From Candidatus Eisenbacteria bacterium (GTDB lineage: Bacteria; Orphanbacterota; Orphanbacteria; Orphanbacterales; Orphanbacteraceae), in NCBI GenBank assembly GCA_016930695.1, contig JAFGGD010000049.1, positions 62,001 through 126,000 of the forward strand: a stretch of 64,000 nt of DNA, read 5' to 3'. The notes under the pieces were generated by a model that worked only from the letters and a program-made list of their open reading frames with translations, was not told where the DNA came from and made no database searches. Position numbers and translations under genes: made by a program. Shown one piece after another: positions 24,560 to 31,855 of this stretch (the stretch's first letter is position 1; each line of letters opens with the position of its first letter).

Positions 24560-26356
24560 TCACTTCACCAGCGTCATCTTTCTCGTCTCGCGGCGCTCCC
24601 CCGCTTCGAGGCGGTAGAAGTAGGCCCCCGAGCTCACCGGCCGGCCCGAATCGTCGAGGCCGTTCCACTGCAGTGTGTTGGTACCGGAGTTTCCGATCCC
24701 GCGGAACCCGGCCACCCTTCGCCCGGCGACGTCGAAAATCACGATCTCGTAGGGACCGCCCGAGGGAAGATCGAATCGGATTTCCGTCAAGGCGTTGAAT
24801 GGATTCGGGACGTTCGAGATCGGGAGGAACCGGCGCACACCGGCGGCCTCGGCCTCCTCGACACCCGTGTCGATTCCCGCGTCCCAGTAGATGTCGTCCA
24901 ATGCGAATTCGCAGGCCGTCCCGTTCTCCTCGAGGATGACGAAGGAGTAGCTCAGCATGCGGAGGTCCATGTAGAGCCCCCGGATGTCGTCGACCGGAAT
25001 CGCGGCCTGCCCCCACTCGCCGTCGCGGACCAGACCGTAGGTCGTCTGATAGGCCGGAAAGGTCACATAGGACTGGTTGCCCCAAGTATCGATGATCCCG
25101 ATCTTGAATGTGACGCCCGCCGGAATCTTGATCATGAACTTGATATGTCCGTCGCCGAAGCCGAACAGGTTCAGAGGTTGAATCGACATGATGCCGGCGC
25201 CGAACCAACCGAGACCGGTCGTCTGCCAGGAGATGCCGTTGGGACCCTCATAAGGAGGAATGGATCCGTCGGTCAGCGTACCCTCCCACACGTAGATCTC
25301 GGAGGAGACGCCCGCCTCCAGACCTCCGTTGGTCGGGGTTTCGTCGGTGAAGATCCCGAAGGCGCCGCTCTCCGCGTCGGGAGGGCCGAGATGGACCTCG
25401 CCTTGGCCGTTCCATTCATAGACCCGTATGTAGTCGACGACCATCTCCGCCGGGAAGGGCATCGAAACCGGCGCGCCGCTCCCGGGATCGCCGAGATTGT
25501 ACGCGTCGGTGAACGCCCCGCCGACGGCGAGGTTCGCGATCAGGTAGAAGGGGCTCCGGAACTCATCGGATTCTTCGTCGATCGAGAAGGGCGAATCGTA
25601 CAGGTCGTACTCGACGGAGTCATCGATGACGGTGAACCGCAGGCTGTTCTCGTCCCAATACAAACGGTACGTCAGGAAGCGCTCCACGAGAGGGGGCGCG
25701 TAGCTGAAGTAGGGGCGGCAGTATTCGTCATCGGGATCCCAGGAAAGACTGGCCGCGCCCGAGGGATTCCCCGGATTGACGGCGGCGTCGGAATAGAAGA
25801 TGGCGTTGGCGCCCGCCGACTCGTTGACCGTGGAGTTGTCCAGCCCGTTCCCGCCGTTGTGCGTGTCGTGCAGATCCCGGTAGACCTGCTTCCCCCCCAT
25901 CTCCATCATGTCGATCTCGCCGTTGCGGGGCCAAGCGTAGTTGGCGGTTCCCAAGAGCCACACCGCCGGCCAACCACCGAGGTCGAGGTCCGGTATCTTG
26001 ACCCGCGCCTCGATCATGCCGTAGCGGACGCTCACGAACGATTTGCTGATGACCTTCCCGGATGTGTAGTGGAGGGGATTCCCCCACTGATCGACGATCC
26101 CGGGGCCGCTCTCTTCCTTGGCCGTGATGCGGAGGGCCGTGTTCCCCGGCTCTCCCGAAACCGCCGCGATCTCGACGTTCTCTTCCTTGTAGTACTCCAG
26201 TTCGCCGTTTCCCCAGCCCCAGTATCCGTTGCCGGTGATCTTGAGCCAGTCGTCCAGATCGTCGAAATCCTCTTCCCAGATCAGCGCGCCGATTTGGGCG
26301 TGGGCGGCGTTGACGGATACGATCATCGCCGCGACGAAGAGGATGAGCTTTTTCAT
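24560..26356 (-). CDS. Secreted GH16 beta-glucanase (laminarinase type) with FlgD-like tail
   Basis: A 598-residue protein with signal peptide (MKKLILFVAAMIVSVNAAHA). The GH16 domain spans about 22-325: DEDFDDLDDW-like opening, NGELEYYKEENVEI, YTSGKVISK, GMIEARVKIPD, WPAVWLLGT and the catalytic GEIDMMEMGG near residue 143 (E-x-D-x-x-E form with beta-bulge). A beta-sandwich module follows (about 330-500) and then a FlgD-like tail (SNVPNPFNALTEIRFDLP to RKMTLVK). GH16 enzymes of this type hydrolyse internal beta-1,3 or mixed-linkage glucan bonds with retention. GGGGAGGTATC precedes the ATG. It is the third gene of a leftward group (27124, 26430, 24560) led by the twin operators at 27963-28008. 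Confidence 0.9.
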   Translation of the reverse strand: MKKLILFVAAMIVSVNAAHAQIGALIWEEDFDDLDDWLKITGNGYWGWGNGELEYYKEENVEIAAVSGEPGNTALRITAKEESGPGIVDQWGNPLHYTSGKVISKSFVSVRYGMIEARVKIPDLDLGGWPAVWLLGTANYAWPRNGEIDMMEMGGKQVYRDLHDTHNGGNGLDNSTVNESAGANAIFYSDAAVNPGNPSGAASLSWDPDDEYCRPYFSYAPPLVERFLTYRLYWDENSLRFTVIDDSVEYDLYDSPFSIDEESDEFRSPFYLIANLAVGGAFTDAYNLGDPGSGAPVSMPFPAEMVVDYIRVYEWNGQGEVHLGPPDAESGAFGIFTDETPTNGGLEAGVSSEIYVWEGTLTDGSIPPYEGPNGISWQTTGLGWFGAGIMSIQPLNLFGFGDGHIKFMIKIPAGVTFKIGIIDTWGNQSYVTFPAYQTTYGLVRDGEWGQAAIPVDDIRGLYMDLRMLSYSFVILEENGTACEFALDDIYWDAGIDTGVEEAEAAGVRRFLPISNVPNPFNALTEIRFDLPSGGPYEIVIFDVAGRRVAGFRGIGNSGTNTLQWNGLDDSGRPVSSGAYFYRLEAGERRETRKMTLVK

Positions 26357-26373
26357 GATACCTCCCCGGTACG

Positions 26374-26409
26374 AAAAAGGGCCGCCCTCTTACGGAAGAA
26401 GGCGGCCCC
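26374..26409 (-). terminator. Intergenic terminator-like hairpin between the 26430 and 24560 genes
   Basis: The stem is GGGCCGCC (26379-26386) with GGCGGCCC (26401-26408), followed on the minus strand by TTTTT. It lies only about 18 bases before the GH16 start codon, so it probably attenuates read-through or protects the upstream message end. Confidence 0.7.
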
Positions 26410-26429
26410 GTGAATGAATGGACGCCGCA

Positions 26430-27047
26430 CTAGCGGTACATGGACTTGATGCCGCCCCAACTGGTCGCCTCGACGGCGGTCGTGCCCTGATCGAGGCTGA
26501 CGTTGTCCACGTGCGCACGGCAATTGGAGCCGACCGTCGCGCCGGTCACGGCCTCGAACTGAATGGTGAGGAAGTCCGTGCCCGCCGGCGCCTCGAAGGA
26601 ACCGTTGAAGTTCGTCCAAGCGCCCCACGGCCAGTAGGGACCCATCAGGCCGGTGCCGCCGATGACGCCGATCCCTTCCTGCTCCGCGAAGATCTGAACG
26701 AAGAGCACGCCGCCCAAATCCGCCTGATCCAGCTTCAGATCGAAGGAGTAGTACACCGTCCCCGGACCGGCGGTGCCGACGGCGGTCGACTGCTTCAGAA
26801 CGAGAGCCAGCGCCTGGGCTTGGTTGTCCAGGAAAGTGTTGTAGTCGCCGGGCGCCGAGGGCCCGTTATCGCCGGACTGCACGGTCGCGTTGGAACTGGG
26901 GCTCACTCCGAAAACCTGCCAACCGGTGAGGTCGCCCGTTTCAAAACCGGGATTCACCAGGATATTCGCCGCGGAAGAGATGCCGGGGATCGCGAACGCC
27001 AGGAACGCGACCGCCAATCCGGTCAAGATCATCTTGCGAGAGTTCAT
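26430..27047 (-). CDS. Small secreted carbohydrate-binding-like protein with WG-K short C-terminal motif
   Basis: A 205-residue protein. The signal peptide is MILTGLAVAFLAFAIPGISSA, and the ATG at 27047 follows AAGGAAATC. The mature part is one jelly-roll-like domain beginning NILVNPGFETGDLTGWQVFG, the usual opening of CBM4/9/22-type and related extracellular binding domains, and it ends with RAHVDNVSLD, the usual last strand. A 16-residue tail, TAVEATSWGGIKSMYR, closes the protein directly after the domain. Probably a beta-glucan-binding secreted protein co-expressed with the GH16 behind it. The sugar specificity cannot be read from sequence. Confidence 0.65.
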   Translation of the reverse strand: MNSRKMILTGLAVAFLAFAIPGISSAANILVNPGFETGDLTGWQVFGVSPSSNATVQSGDNGPSAPGDYNTFLDNQAQALALVLKQSTAVGTAGPGTVYYSFDLKLDQADLGGVLFVQIFAEQEGIGVIGGTGLMGPYWPWGAWTNFNGSFEAPAGTDFLTIQFEAVTGATVGSNCRAHVDNVSLDQGTTAVEATSWGGIKSMYR

Positions 27048-27060
27048 GATTTCCTTTCTA

Positions 27061-27089
27061 TGGAAAGGGCCCGGTGAGTCCCGGGCCCT
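27061..27089 (-). terminator. Intergenic hairpin between the 27124 and 26430 genes
   Basis: A perfect stem AGGGCCCGG (27066-27074) with CCGGGCCCT (27081-27089), followed on the minus strand by a short T-rich stretch (TTTCC). It lies just before the next gene's ribosome site, like the hairpin at 26374. Confidence 0.5.
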
Positions 27090-27123
27090 CTCCGTGATGA
27101 AGGAGGTTCCTCCTTCGGGAGAA

Positions 27124-27822
27124 CTACCGGAACAGGGACTTCACGCCGCCCCAGCTCTCGTTCTCGACCGCGGTGGATCCGTCGGGGGCGAAATTCACGT
27201 TGTCGTAAAAGACGCCGCATCCCTCATAATTCGTGGCCGTCGTCGAGAAACCGATCTGCAGAATCTGGTTGTCCAGGCCCGCAATGTCGATGCTGAGCAG
27301 ATAGCCCGTCCAGGTGACCGGTGTGGTCGTCATGTCCGCCGTGATGAAATTGGTCATCGCCCAACCGGCGTTGGGGTCCAAAGTCTTGATGAAGGCGAGC
27401 GCCGTGGAGCTACCCTCCAGGTTGCCGATCTTGGCATCGAAGGTGAAGTTCCAAACGCCGGAGGCGCCGGCGGGAACGGTCCACTCCTGGTAGAGGTTCG
27501 TCTCGACCCAGTTGCCGTTGCCGTGTTCACCGTTGGCGTAGTCGCTGTAGACCACGATCTGCTGGGCGCCCTGGGCCGGGCCGCCCTCACCGGTGACGAT
27601 GTCCTGCCAGTTGCCCACGTTGTTGACGGCGGAATAGGGACCGTACCCGCCGATGTAGCCGCCACCCGGATCGAAGACGTTTCCGTAGTTCAGCCAGCCA
27701 TCGCCGGAGAGCGAACCGTCGACCGGAGGCAGGCTCTCGAAGTCCTGGCTGTACGTAGTCTGCGCGAGAGAAATCGCCGGGATCAGCAGAGCCGACAGAA
27801 GCACGATAGCAAAGGTCTTCAT
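27124..27822 (-). CDS. Secreted beta-sandwich protein with WG-K tail, paralog of the 47480 protein
   Basis: A 232-residue protein starting at the ATG at 27822 (AGGAAGGAG upstream); the frame is open to 27987 but that part covers the promoter. Signal peptide FAIVLLSALLIPAISLAQ. The mature domain (TTYSQDFESLPPVDGSL to IFYDNVNFAP-like GVFYDNVNFAP) is homologous along its whole length to the protein at 47480-48454. Shared blocks are DGWLxYGNVFDP, YGPxxAxN, IVTGEGGPxQxAQQ, NxxxEWTVPAG/EYTIEAG, FDAKxGNxxGSSTAxAFIKT and MTNFIT/LTNFIT. It ends TAVENESWGGVKSLFR. The paralog instead has a FlgD-like tail. Its last strand resembles carbohydrate-binding jelly rolls, and no enzymatic motif is seen. First gene behind the twin operators. 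Confidence 0.68.
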   Translation of the reverse strand: MKTFAIVLLSALLIPAISLAQTTYSQDFESLPPVDGSLSGDGWLNYGNVFDPGGGYIGGYGPYSAVNNVGNWQDIVTGEGGPAQGAQQIVVYSDYANGEHGNGNWVETNLYQEWTVPAGASGVWNFTFDAKIGNLEGSSTALAFIKTLDPNAGWAMTNFITADMTTTPVTWTGYLLSIDIAGLDNQILQIGFSTTATNYEGCGVFYDNVNFAPDGSTAVENESWGGVKSLFR

Positions 27823-27953
27823 TCTTTCCACTCCTTCCTGAGAATCGTTTCTCTGACTCCTCGTTCTATCTCCAGCCATCGAGAGATGGTGTTTCTTCGG
27901 AGTTCTCCCCTCGCCCTCGAAGGCGGTATCCTCTGGTGTTATCCAACGGGTGT

Positions 27954-27983
27954 AGTATAGACTATGTTCGGTCTCCGAATCAA
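27954..27983 (-). promoter_or_regulatory. Promoter fused to operator O1 (leftward)
   Basis: A 21-bp imperfect palindrome at 27963-27983 reads on the plus strand TATGTTCGG-TCT-CCGAATCAA. On the minus strand the same bases supply a -35-like TTGATT (27983-27978), and exactly three bases after the palindrome comes the -10 box TATACT (27959-27954). The arrangement palindrome-GTS-TATNNT recurs at 38099, 46901 and 47207. It drives the 27124 gene and probably the two after it. Occupancy by a repressor would block RNA polymerase. Confidence 0.72.
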
Positions 27984-27987
27984 GCAT

Positions 27988-28008
27988 TTTGTTCGGTTAC
28001 CGAACCAA
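27988..28008. promoter_or_regulatory. Operator O2
   Basis: A 21-bp palindrome TTTGTTCGG-TTA-CCGAACCAA, with one mismatch between the arms. Its centre is 25 bases from the centre of O1, so the two sites may bind dimers cooperatively. It is not attached to a recognisable -10 box of its own. It lies in the 490-base gap between the leftward 27124 group and the rightward 28313 operon. Confidence 0.68.
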
Positions 28009-28204
28009 GATTTTTAACTTCCATCATTGCAATCGATTATGAGAGGAAAAAAGAGCGCGATCCCCTCCTGGAACCGCCACGGAACCCGGGGAATCCTTAC
28101 GCAGACCGCGACGAAGAGAACCTTACCGACGTCCGGAGGCGCCCCTCCGGCGGAGGCGTGGGATCCGACCGGTGAGTCCCGATGGGTGCGGGGTTCCTTG
28201 CTTG

Positions 28205-28253
28205 TTGACAGAATCTCGTCTCTCATTCATACTTTGATCGGAGTCCGAACAAA
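28205..28253 (+). promoter_or_regulatory. Promoter with operator O3 for the lipoprotein-ROK-GH16-transporter operon
   Basis: A near-ideal promoter: TTGACA (28205-28210), a 17-base spacer, CATACT (28228-28233). A 21-bp palindrome TTTGATCGG-AGT-CCGAACAAA (28233-28253) starts on the last base of the -10 box and covers the expected start point. This is the classic place for a repressor. The operon encodes a ROK regulator, so autoregulation is likely. The untranslated leader to the ATG at 28313 is about 70 bases. Confidence 0.75.
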
Positions 28254-28312
28254 GCAAGAGGATCGGCCGGATCCTCTACCAATGTATCCCGAATCGATCG
28301 CGGAGGCGTGAA

Positions 28313-29680
28313 ATGAAGCCGAAAAACCGGAACTGGGCGGTCGGAGCGCTCCTTTTCGTGGTCCTCGCTCTCGCGGGTTGCGCCGAGAGGGACACGACGG
28401 GACTCCCGTTCGCCGCGGCGAGCACCGATCCCGTTGTCTTCGACGACGACTTCGGCGACGCCGTCGACTTCCAAGCGTTCCTCGGATCCAAGACCGACGC
28501 CGTCGACATCGACACGGAGAATCCGCGATCGGGGACGGCTTCCTTGAAAGTGACCGTTCCCGGCCCGGGGGCGGTGGACGGGACCTACGCCGGCGGGGCG
28601 TTCACCACCTTCAACGTCCGCGATCTCAGAGGCTACAACGCCCTCACCTTCTACGCCAAGGCGAGCATGGACGCCGCCCTCGACGTGGCGGGTCTCGGAA
28701 ACGACAACACCGGGACCTCCCTCTACACGGCGGAGAGGCACGCCATCCCGCTGACCACCGAGTGGCAGTGGGTCATCATCCCCATCCCGCTCCCCGAAAG
28801 GCTGGCCCTGGAAGGGGGACTCTTCTTCTTCGCGGAAGGATACGAGCAGGGGACGGGCTACACGATCTGGTTCGACGAGGTGTTGTTCGACAGCCTCGAT
28901 TTCATCTCCGATCCGCGTCCTGCGCTGGCCACCGATACCTTGCAGGTCTTCGTCGGAGCGAAGGCCGACCCGGACAGCACGCGTGTCACCTTCGACGTGA
29001 ACGGGGAAGACGTGACGGTGACCCACATGCCGGCGTACTTCGACTACCTCTCCTCCAACGAAGCGGTGGCGACCGTCTCGGACGGAGTGATCTCCATCGT
29101 CGGCGGCGGGAGCGCTCTGATCACCGCGAAGCTGGATACGATCGACGCGGCCGGATCGATCGCCGTCACCGCCCTCGCGCCGCCGCCGACGCCGGCGCCC
29201 ACCCCCACCGTGCCGGCCGTCGACGTGACCTCCCTCTTCAGCGAGGCCTACCTGGACATCACCGTCGACATGTGGAACACCTTCTGGGCGTGGTCCACCG
29301 CGCAGGTGGAGGACTTCACCATCCAGGGGGACAGCGTCAAGCTCTACACGGAACTCAACTTCGTAGGGATCGATTTCTCGACGGTGACCGTGGACGCCTC
29401 CGACATGACCCACCTCCATCTGGATGTGTGGGCGCCGGAGGGGACCGACTTCAAGGTGAAAATCATCGCGCGGAACGCCGCGGGCCAGTACGCCGGCGAA
29501 GCGGAGCTCGCCTTCGACGGGACCACCACGCCCGTCTTCACGCCGGGTGTCTGGTCTTCCCTCGAGATTCCGTTGGACGATTTCTCGCTCGCCGTGCCGC
29601 GGGACCATCTGGCCTTTCTCGTCCTGAGTTCGACCGACGCGAGGACCGTATTCGTGGACAACATCTACTTCCACAAGTAG
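28313..29680 (+). CDS. Surface lipoprotein with two carbohydrate-binding-like domains and an Ig-like domain
   Basis: A 455-residue protein with a lipoprotein signal (ALLFVVLALAGC; Cys near residue 23). The first beta-sandwich (about 35-200) runs from VVFDDDFGDAVDFQAF to WFDEVLFDSLDF. The next region is a bacterial Ig/BIG2-like domain (about 205-290, YFDYLSSNEAVATVSDGVIS then GGSALITAKL). A Pro-Thr linker follows, and then a second beta-sandwich (about 305-455) ending TVFVDNIYFHK. The two outer domains resemble sugar-binding jelly rolls. No enzyme motif is seen. It heads the operon with the ROK regulator, a GH16 lipoprotein and a sugar symporter, and probably captures beta-glucan at the outer membrane, a role filled by SusD/E/F-like proteins elsewhere. 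The role is inferred. Confidence 0.68.
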   Translation: MKPKNRNWAVGALLFVVLALAGCAERDTTGLPFAAASTDPVVFDDDFGDAVDFQAFLGSKTDAVDIDTENPRSGTASLKVTVPGPGAVDGTYAGGAFTTFNVRDLRGYNALTFYAKASMDAALDVAGLGNDNTGTSLYTAERHAIPLTTEWQWVIIPIPLPERLALEGGLFFFAEGYEQGTGYTIWFDEVLFDSLDFISDPRPALATDTLQVFVGAKADPDSTRVTFDVNGEDVTVTHMPAYFDYLSSNEAVATVSDGVISIVGGGSALITAKLDTIDAAGSIAVTALAPPPTPAPTPTVPAVDVTSLFSEAYLDITVDMWNTFWAWSTAQVEDFTIQGDSVKLYTELNFVGIDFSTVTVDASDMTHLHLDVWAPEGTDFKVKIIARNAAGQYAGEAELAFDGTTTPVFTPGVWSSLEIPLDDFSLAVPRDHLAFLVLSSTDARTVFVDNIYFHK

Positions 29681-29714
29681 GCTGGGCGGAAGGCGCGGCG
29701 TAGGAGACCAACGA

Positions 29715-30986
29715 TTGAACAGCGAAGATCGATTGCGCAAGGGGATCAGGCGGACCGAACCGGATCGCCCCCGGCCTCTCGCCGACGCGGTGCTCCGTCT
29801 CATCTGGCGGGAACAACGGATCTCGCGGGCCGAGATCGCCCGGAGGGCGGCCCTCTCCCGGTCCACGGCGTCGGAGATCGTCGGTGAGATCCTCCCCACC
29901 GGGCTCGTCGCCGAGGGGGGAGTCGGGGAGTCCCGCGGGGGACGACGGCCGATCGTTCTCGAGTTCCAGGACGAGTCGTGCGTCATCATCGGCGTCGAGA
30001 TGGGCGCGAATCACGTGGCGGCGGCGCTCACCGACCTCCGGGGGAACGTGCTCGCCTGGGAGTCGCGGGACCACCCGGTCCGCACCGATCCCGCGGGGAG
30101 CCGCGCGCTGATCGCCGATCTCGTCGCCGCCTGCCTCGCGTCGGAGCCGCACGGGGGAAAGCCGCTCGTCGGGATCGGCGTCGCCGTTCCGAGCCCCATC
30201 GATCCGTCCCGGCCGGACGCCCTGTCGAAGGTCGTTCTTCCCGACTGGGACGGACGGCTCGGTCTCGAGGAACTCCAGGAGCGTTACGGCGTCCCCCTGC
30301 TGGTCGACAACGACGCCAACCTGGGCGCCCTCGCCGAGCACTGGTGGGGCGCGGGCCGCGGCGTCGACGATTTCGCCTACATCAAGGTGGCGACGGGGAT
30401 CGGATCGGGGCACGTGATCGGCGGGGAGATCTACCGGGGCGCCACCGGCGTCGCCGGCGAGATCGGCCACCTCGCCATCGACCCGCACGGAGAACGATGC
30501 ATCTGCGGGCTCCGGGGTTGCCTCGCCACCCTGGTCGGCGGACCGGCGCTCGTCGCCCGGGCGGCGGCGCTTCGTCCCGAATACCCGGAGAGCCCGCTCT
30601 CTTCGAACAGACCGACGGTCCGCGGAATCGAGGACGGCGCCCTCGCGGGCGATCCTCTCGCCCTCCGGATCGTGCGCGAGGCGGCGGAGCATCTGGGCAT
30701 CGCCGTGGCGGGCCTCATCAACGTCATGAATCCTTCCCTCGTGGTCATCGCGGGCGATCTCGCCCGCGTGGGCGAACCCCTCCTCGAACCACTCCGGGAG
30801 ATGATCAAAACGCGAACCCTGATCAGCTCCGTCGCCGCCGCCGAGATCCGGGCGAGCGAACTGGGACCGCGGTCGGTCGCCGTCGGCGCCGCCACCCTCG
30901 TGCTCAAGACCGCCCTTTCCGATTCGCGGCTCTTCCCGGCGATCGCGGTCGAAACCGAAAAGACGGCGGAGGACGCGGCCCGATGA
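29715..30986 (+). CDS. ROK family transcriptional regulator (XylR/NagC type)
   Basis: A 423-residue protein with a TTG start at 29715, preceded by GGAG. The N-terminal winged helix-turn-helix (about 20-80) has ISRAEIARRAALSRSTASEI. The ROK sugar-kinase-like part (about 90-400) shows IGVEMGANHV, LLVDNDANLGALAEHWWGAG and the zinc-type CICGLRGCLATL near residue 261. ROK repressors release DNA when they bind a sugar or sugar phosphate. Bacillus XylR, of the same family, binds TTTGTT-spacer-AACAAA palindromes, which resembles the 21-bp sites in this locus. It is the only transcription regulator visible in the beta-glucan locus and is therefore the best candidate reader of these operators. The TGA overlaps the next ATG (ATGA). 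Confidence 0.9.
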   Translation: MNSEDRLRKGIRRTEPDRPRPLADAVLRLIWREQRISRAEIARRAALSRSTASEIVGEILPTGLVAEGGVGESRGGRRPIVLEFQDESCVIIGVEMGANHVAAALTDLRGNVLAWESRDHPVRTDPAGSRALIADLVAACLASEPHGGKPLVGIGVAVPSPIDPSRPDALSKVVLPDWDGRLGLEELQERYGVPLLVDNDANLGALAEHWWGAGRGVDDFAYIKVATGIGSGHVIGGEIYRGATGVAGEIGHLAIDPHGERCICGLRGCLATLVGGPALVARAAALRPEYPESPLSSNRPTVRGIEDGALAGDPLALRIVREAAEHLGIAVAGLINVMNPSLVVIAGDLARVGEPLLEPLREMIKTRTLISSVAAAEIRASELGPRSVAVGAATLVLKTALSDSRLFPAIAVETEKTAEDAAR

Positions 30987-31792
30987 GCGCCCGTCTCCGC
31001 GCGGCCTGCGTCCTGCTCGCGGGGATCCTCTGTTTCGGAGGGCGTTGCGGGACGGACCCGACGGAGGTGTCTCTCGTCTTTCAGGACGAGTTCGACGGCG
31101 CCGCCGGCCGGTCGCCGGACCCGGCCAAGTGGACCTACGACATCGGCACGGACTGGGGGAACGCCCAGCTCGAGTACGACACGAACCGTTCCGAGAACGT
31201 CTCGCTCGACGGGGAGGGCCGTCTCGCGATCATCGCCCGGGAGGAGGAGTACCGGGGGCGGGCCTACACGTCGGCGCGCATCAAGACCCAGGGGCTCTTC
31301 CAGAAAACGCGGGGGCGTTTCGAGGCGCGCATCAAGCTCCCCGTCGGACAGGGGCTCTGGCCCGCCTTCTGGCTCCTCGGCGCGAACATCGGAACGGTCG
31401 GCTGGCCGGAGTGCGGGGAGATCGACATCATGGAGTACCGTGGGCAGGAACGGCGCGTCGTCCACGGCAGTCTCCACGGCCCCGGCTACTCCGGAGGCTC
31501 GGCCCGCTCCGCCTCCTATGAACTGTCCGAGGGATCTTTCGACGAGGACTTCCACGTCTTCGCGGTCGATTGGGACGAGGACGGCATCACCTGGTCCGTC
31601 GACGGCGACGACTATCAGACCATCCGGCCGGGGGATCTTCCCGCCGGGACGCGCTGGGTCTTCAACGACCCCTTCTTCATCATCCTGAACGTCGCCGTGG
31701 GAGGCAACTATGTCGGTCCGCCGAACGCATCGACCGTCTTCCCGCAGACCATGCTCGTCGACTGGGTCCGCGTCTACGGGTCCGATTCCTGA
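30983..31792 (+). CDS. GH16 beta-glucanase lipoprotein
   Basis: A 269-residue protein whose ATG overlaps the ROK stop. The N terminus (RAACVLLAGILCFGGRCG) is a lipoprotein-type signal, with Cys near 22 as the probable anchor. The rest is a single GH16 domain: VFQDEFDGAAG, WGNAQLEYDTNRSENVSL, YTSARIKTQG, GRFEARIKLPVGQGLWPAFW, the catalytic GEIDIMEYRG near residue 144 (E-x-D-x-x-E) and a closing MLVDWVRVY. The length is typical for a catalytic domain without accessory modules. It likely cuts beta-1,3-glucan close to the cell, feeding the symporter encoded next. It lacks both the FlgD tail and the WG-K tail, consistent with lipid anchoring. Confidence 0.92.
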   Translation: MSARLRAACVLLAGILCFGGRCGTDPTEVSLVFQDEFDGAAGRSPDPAKWTYDIGTDWGNAQLEYDTNRSENVSLDGEGRLAIIAREEEYRGRAYTSARIKTQGLFQKTRGRFEARIKLPVGQGLWPAFWLLGANIGTVGWPECGEIDIMEYRGQERRVVHGSLHGPGYSGGSARSASYELSEGSFDEDFHVFAVDWDEDGITWSVDGDDYQTIRPGDLPAGTRWVFNDPFFIILNVAVGGNYVGPPNASTVFPQTMLVDWVRVYGSDS

Positions 31793-31855
31793 TCCCGCCC
31801 CCGACGGCGCCGCCGCGCGGATCGCGAGATCCGGACGGCCGATCGAGGTGATCCC

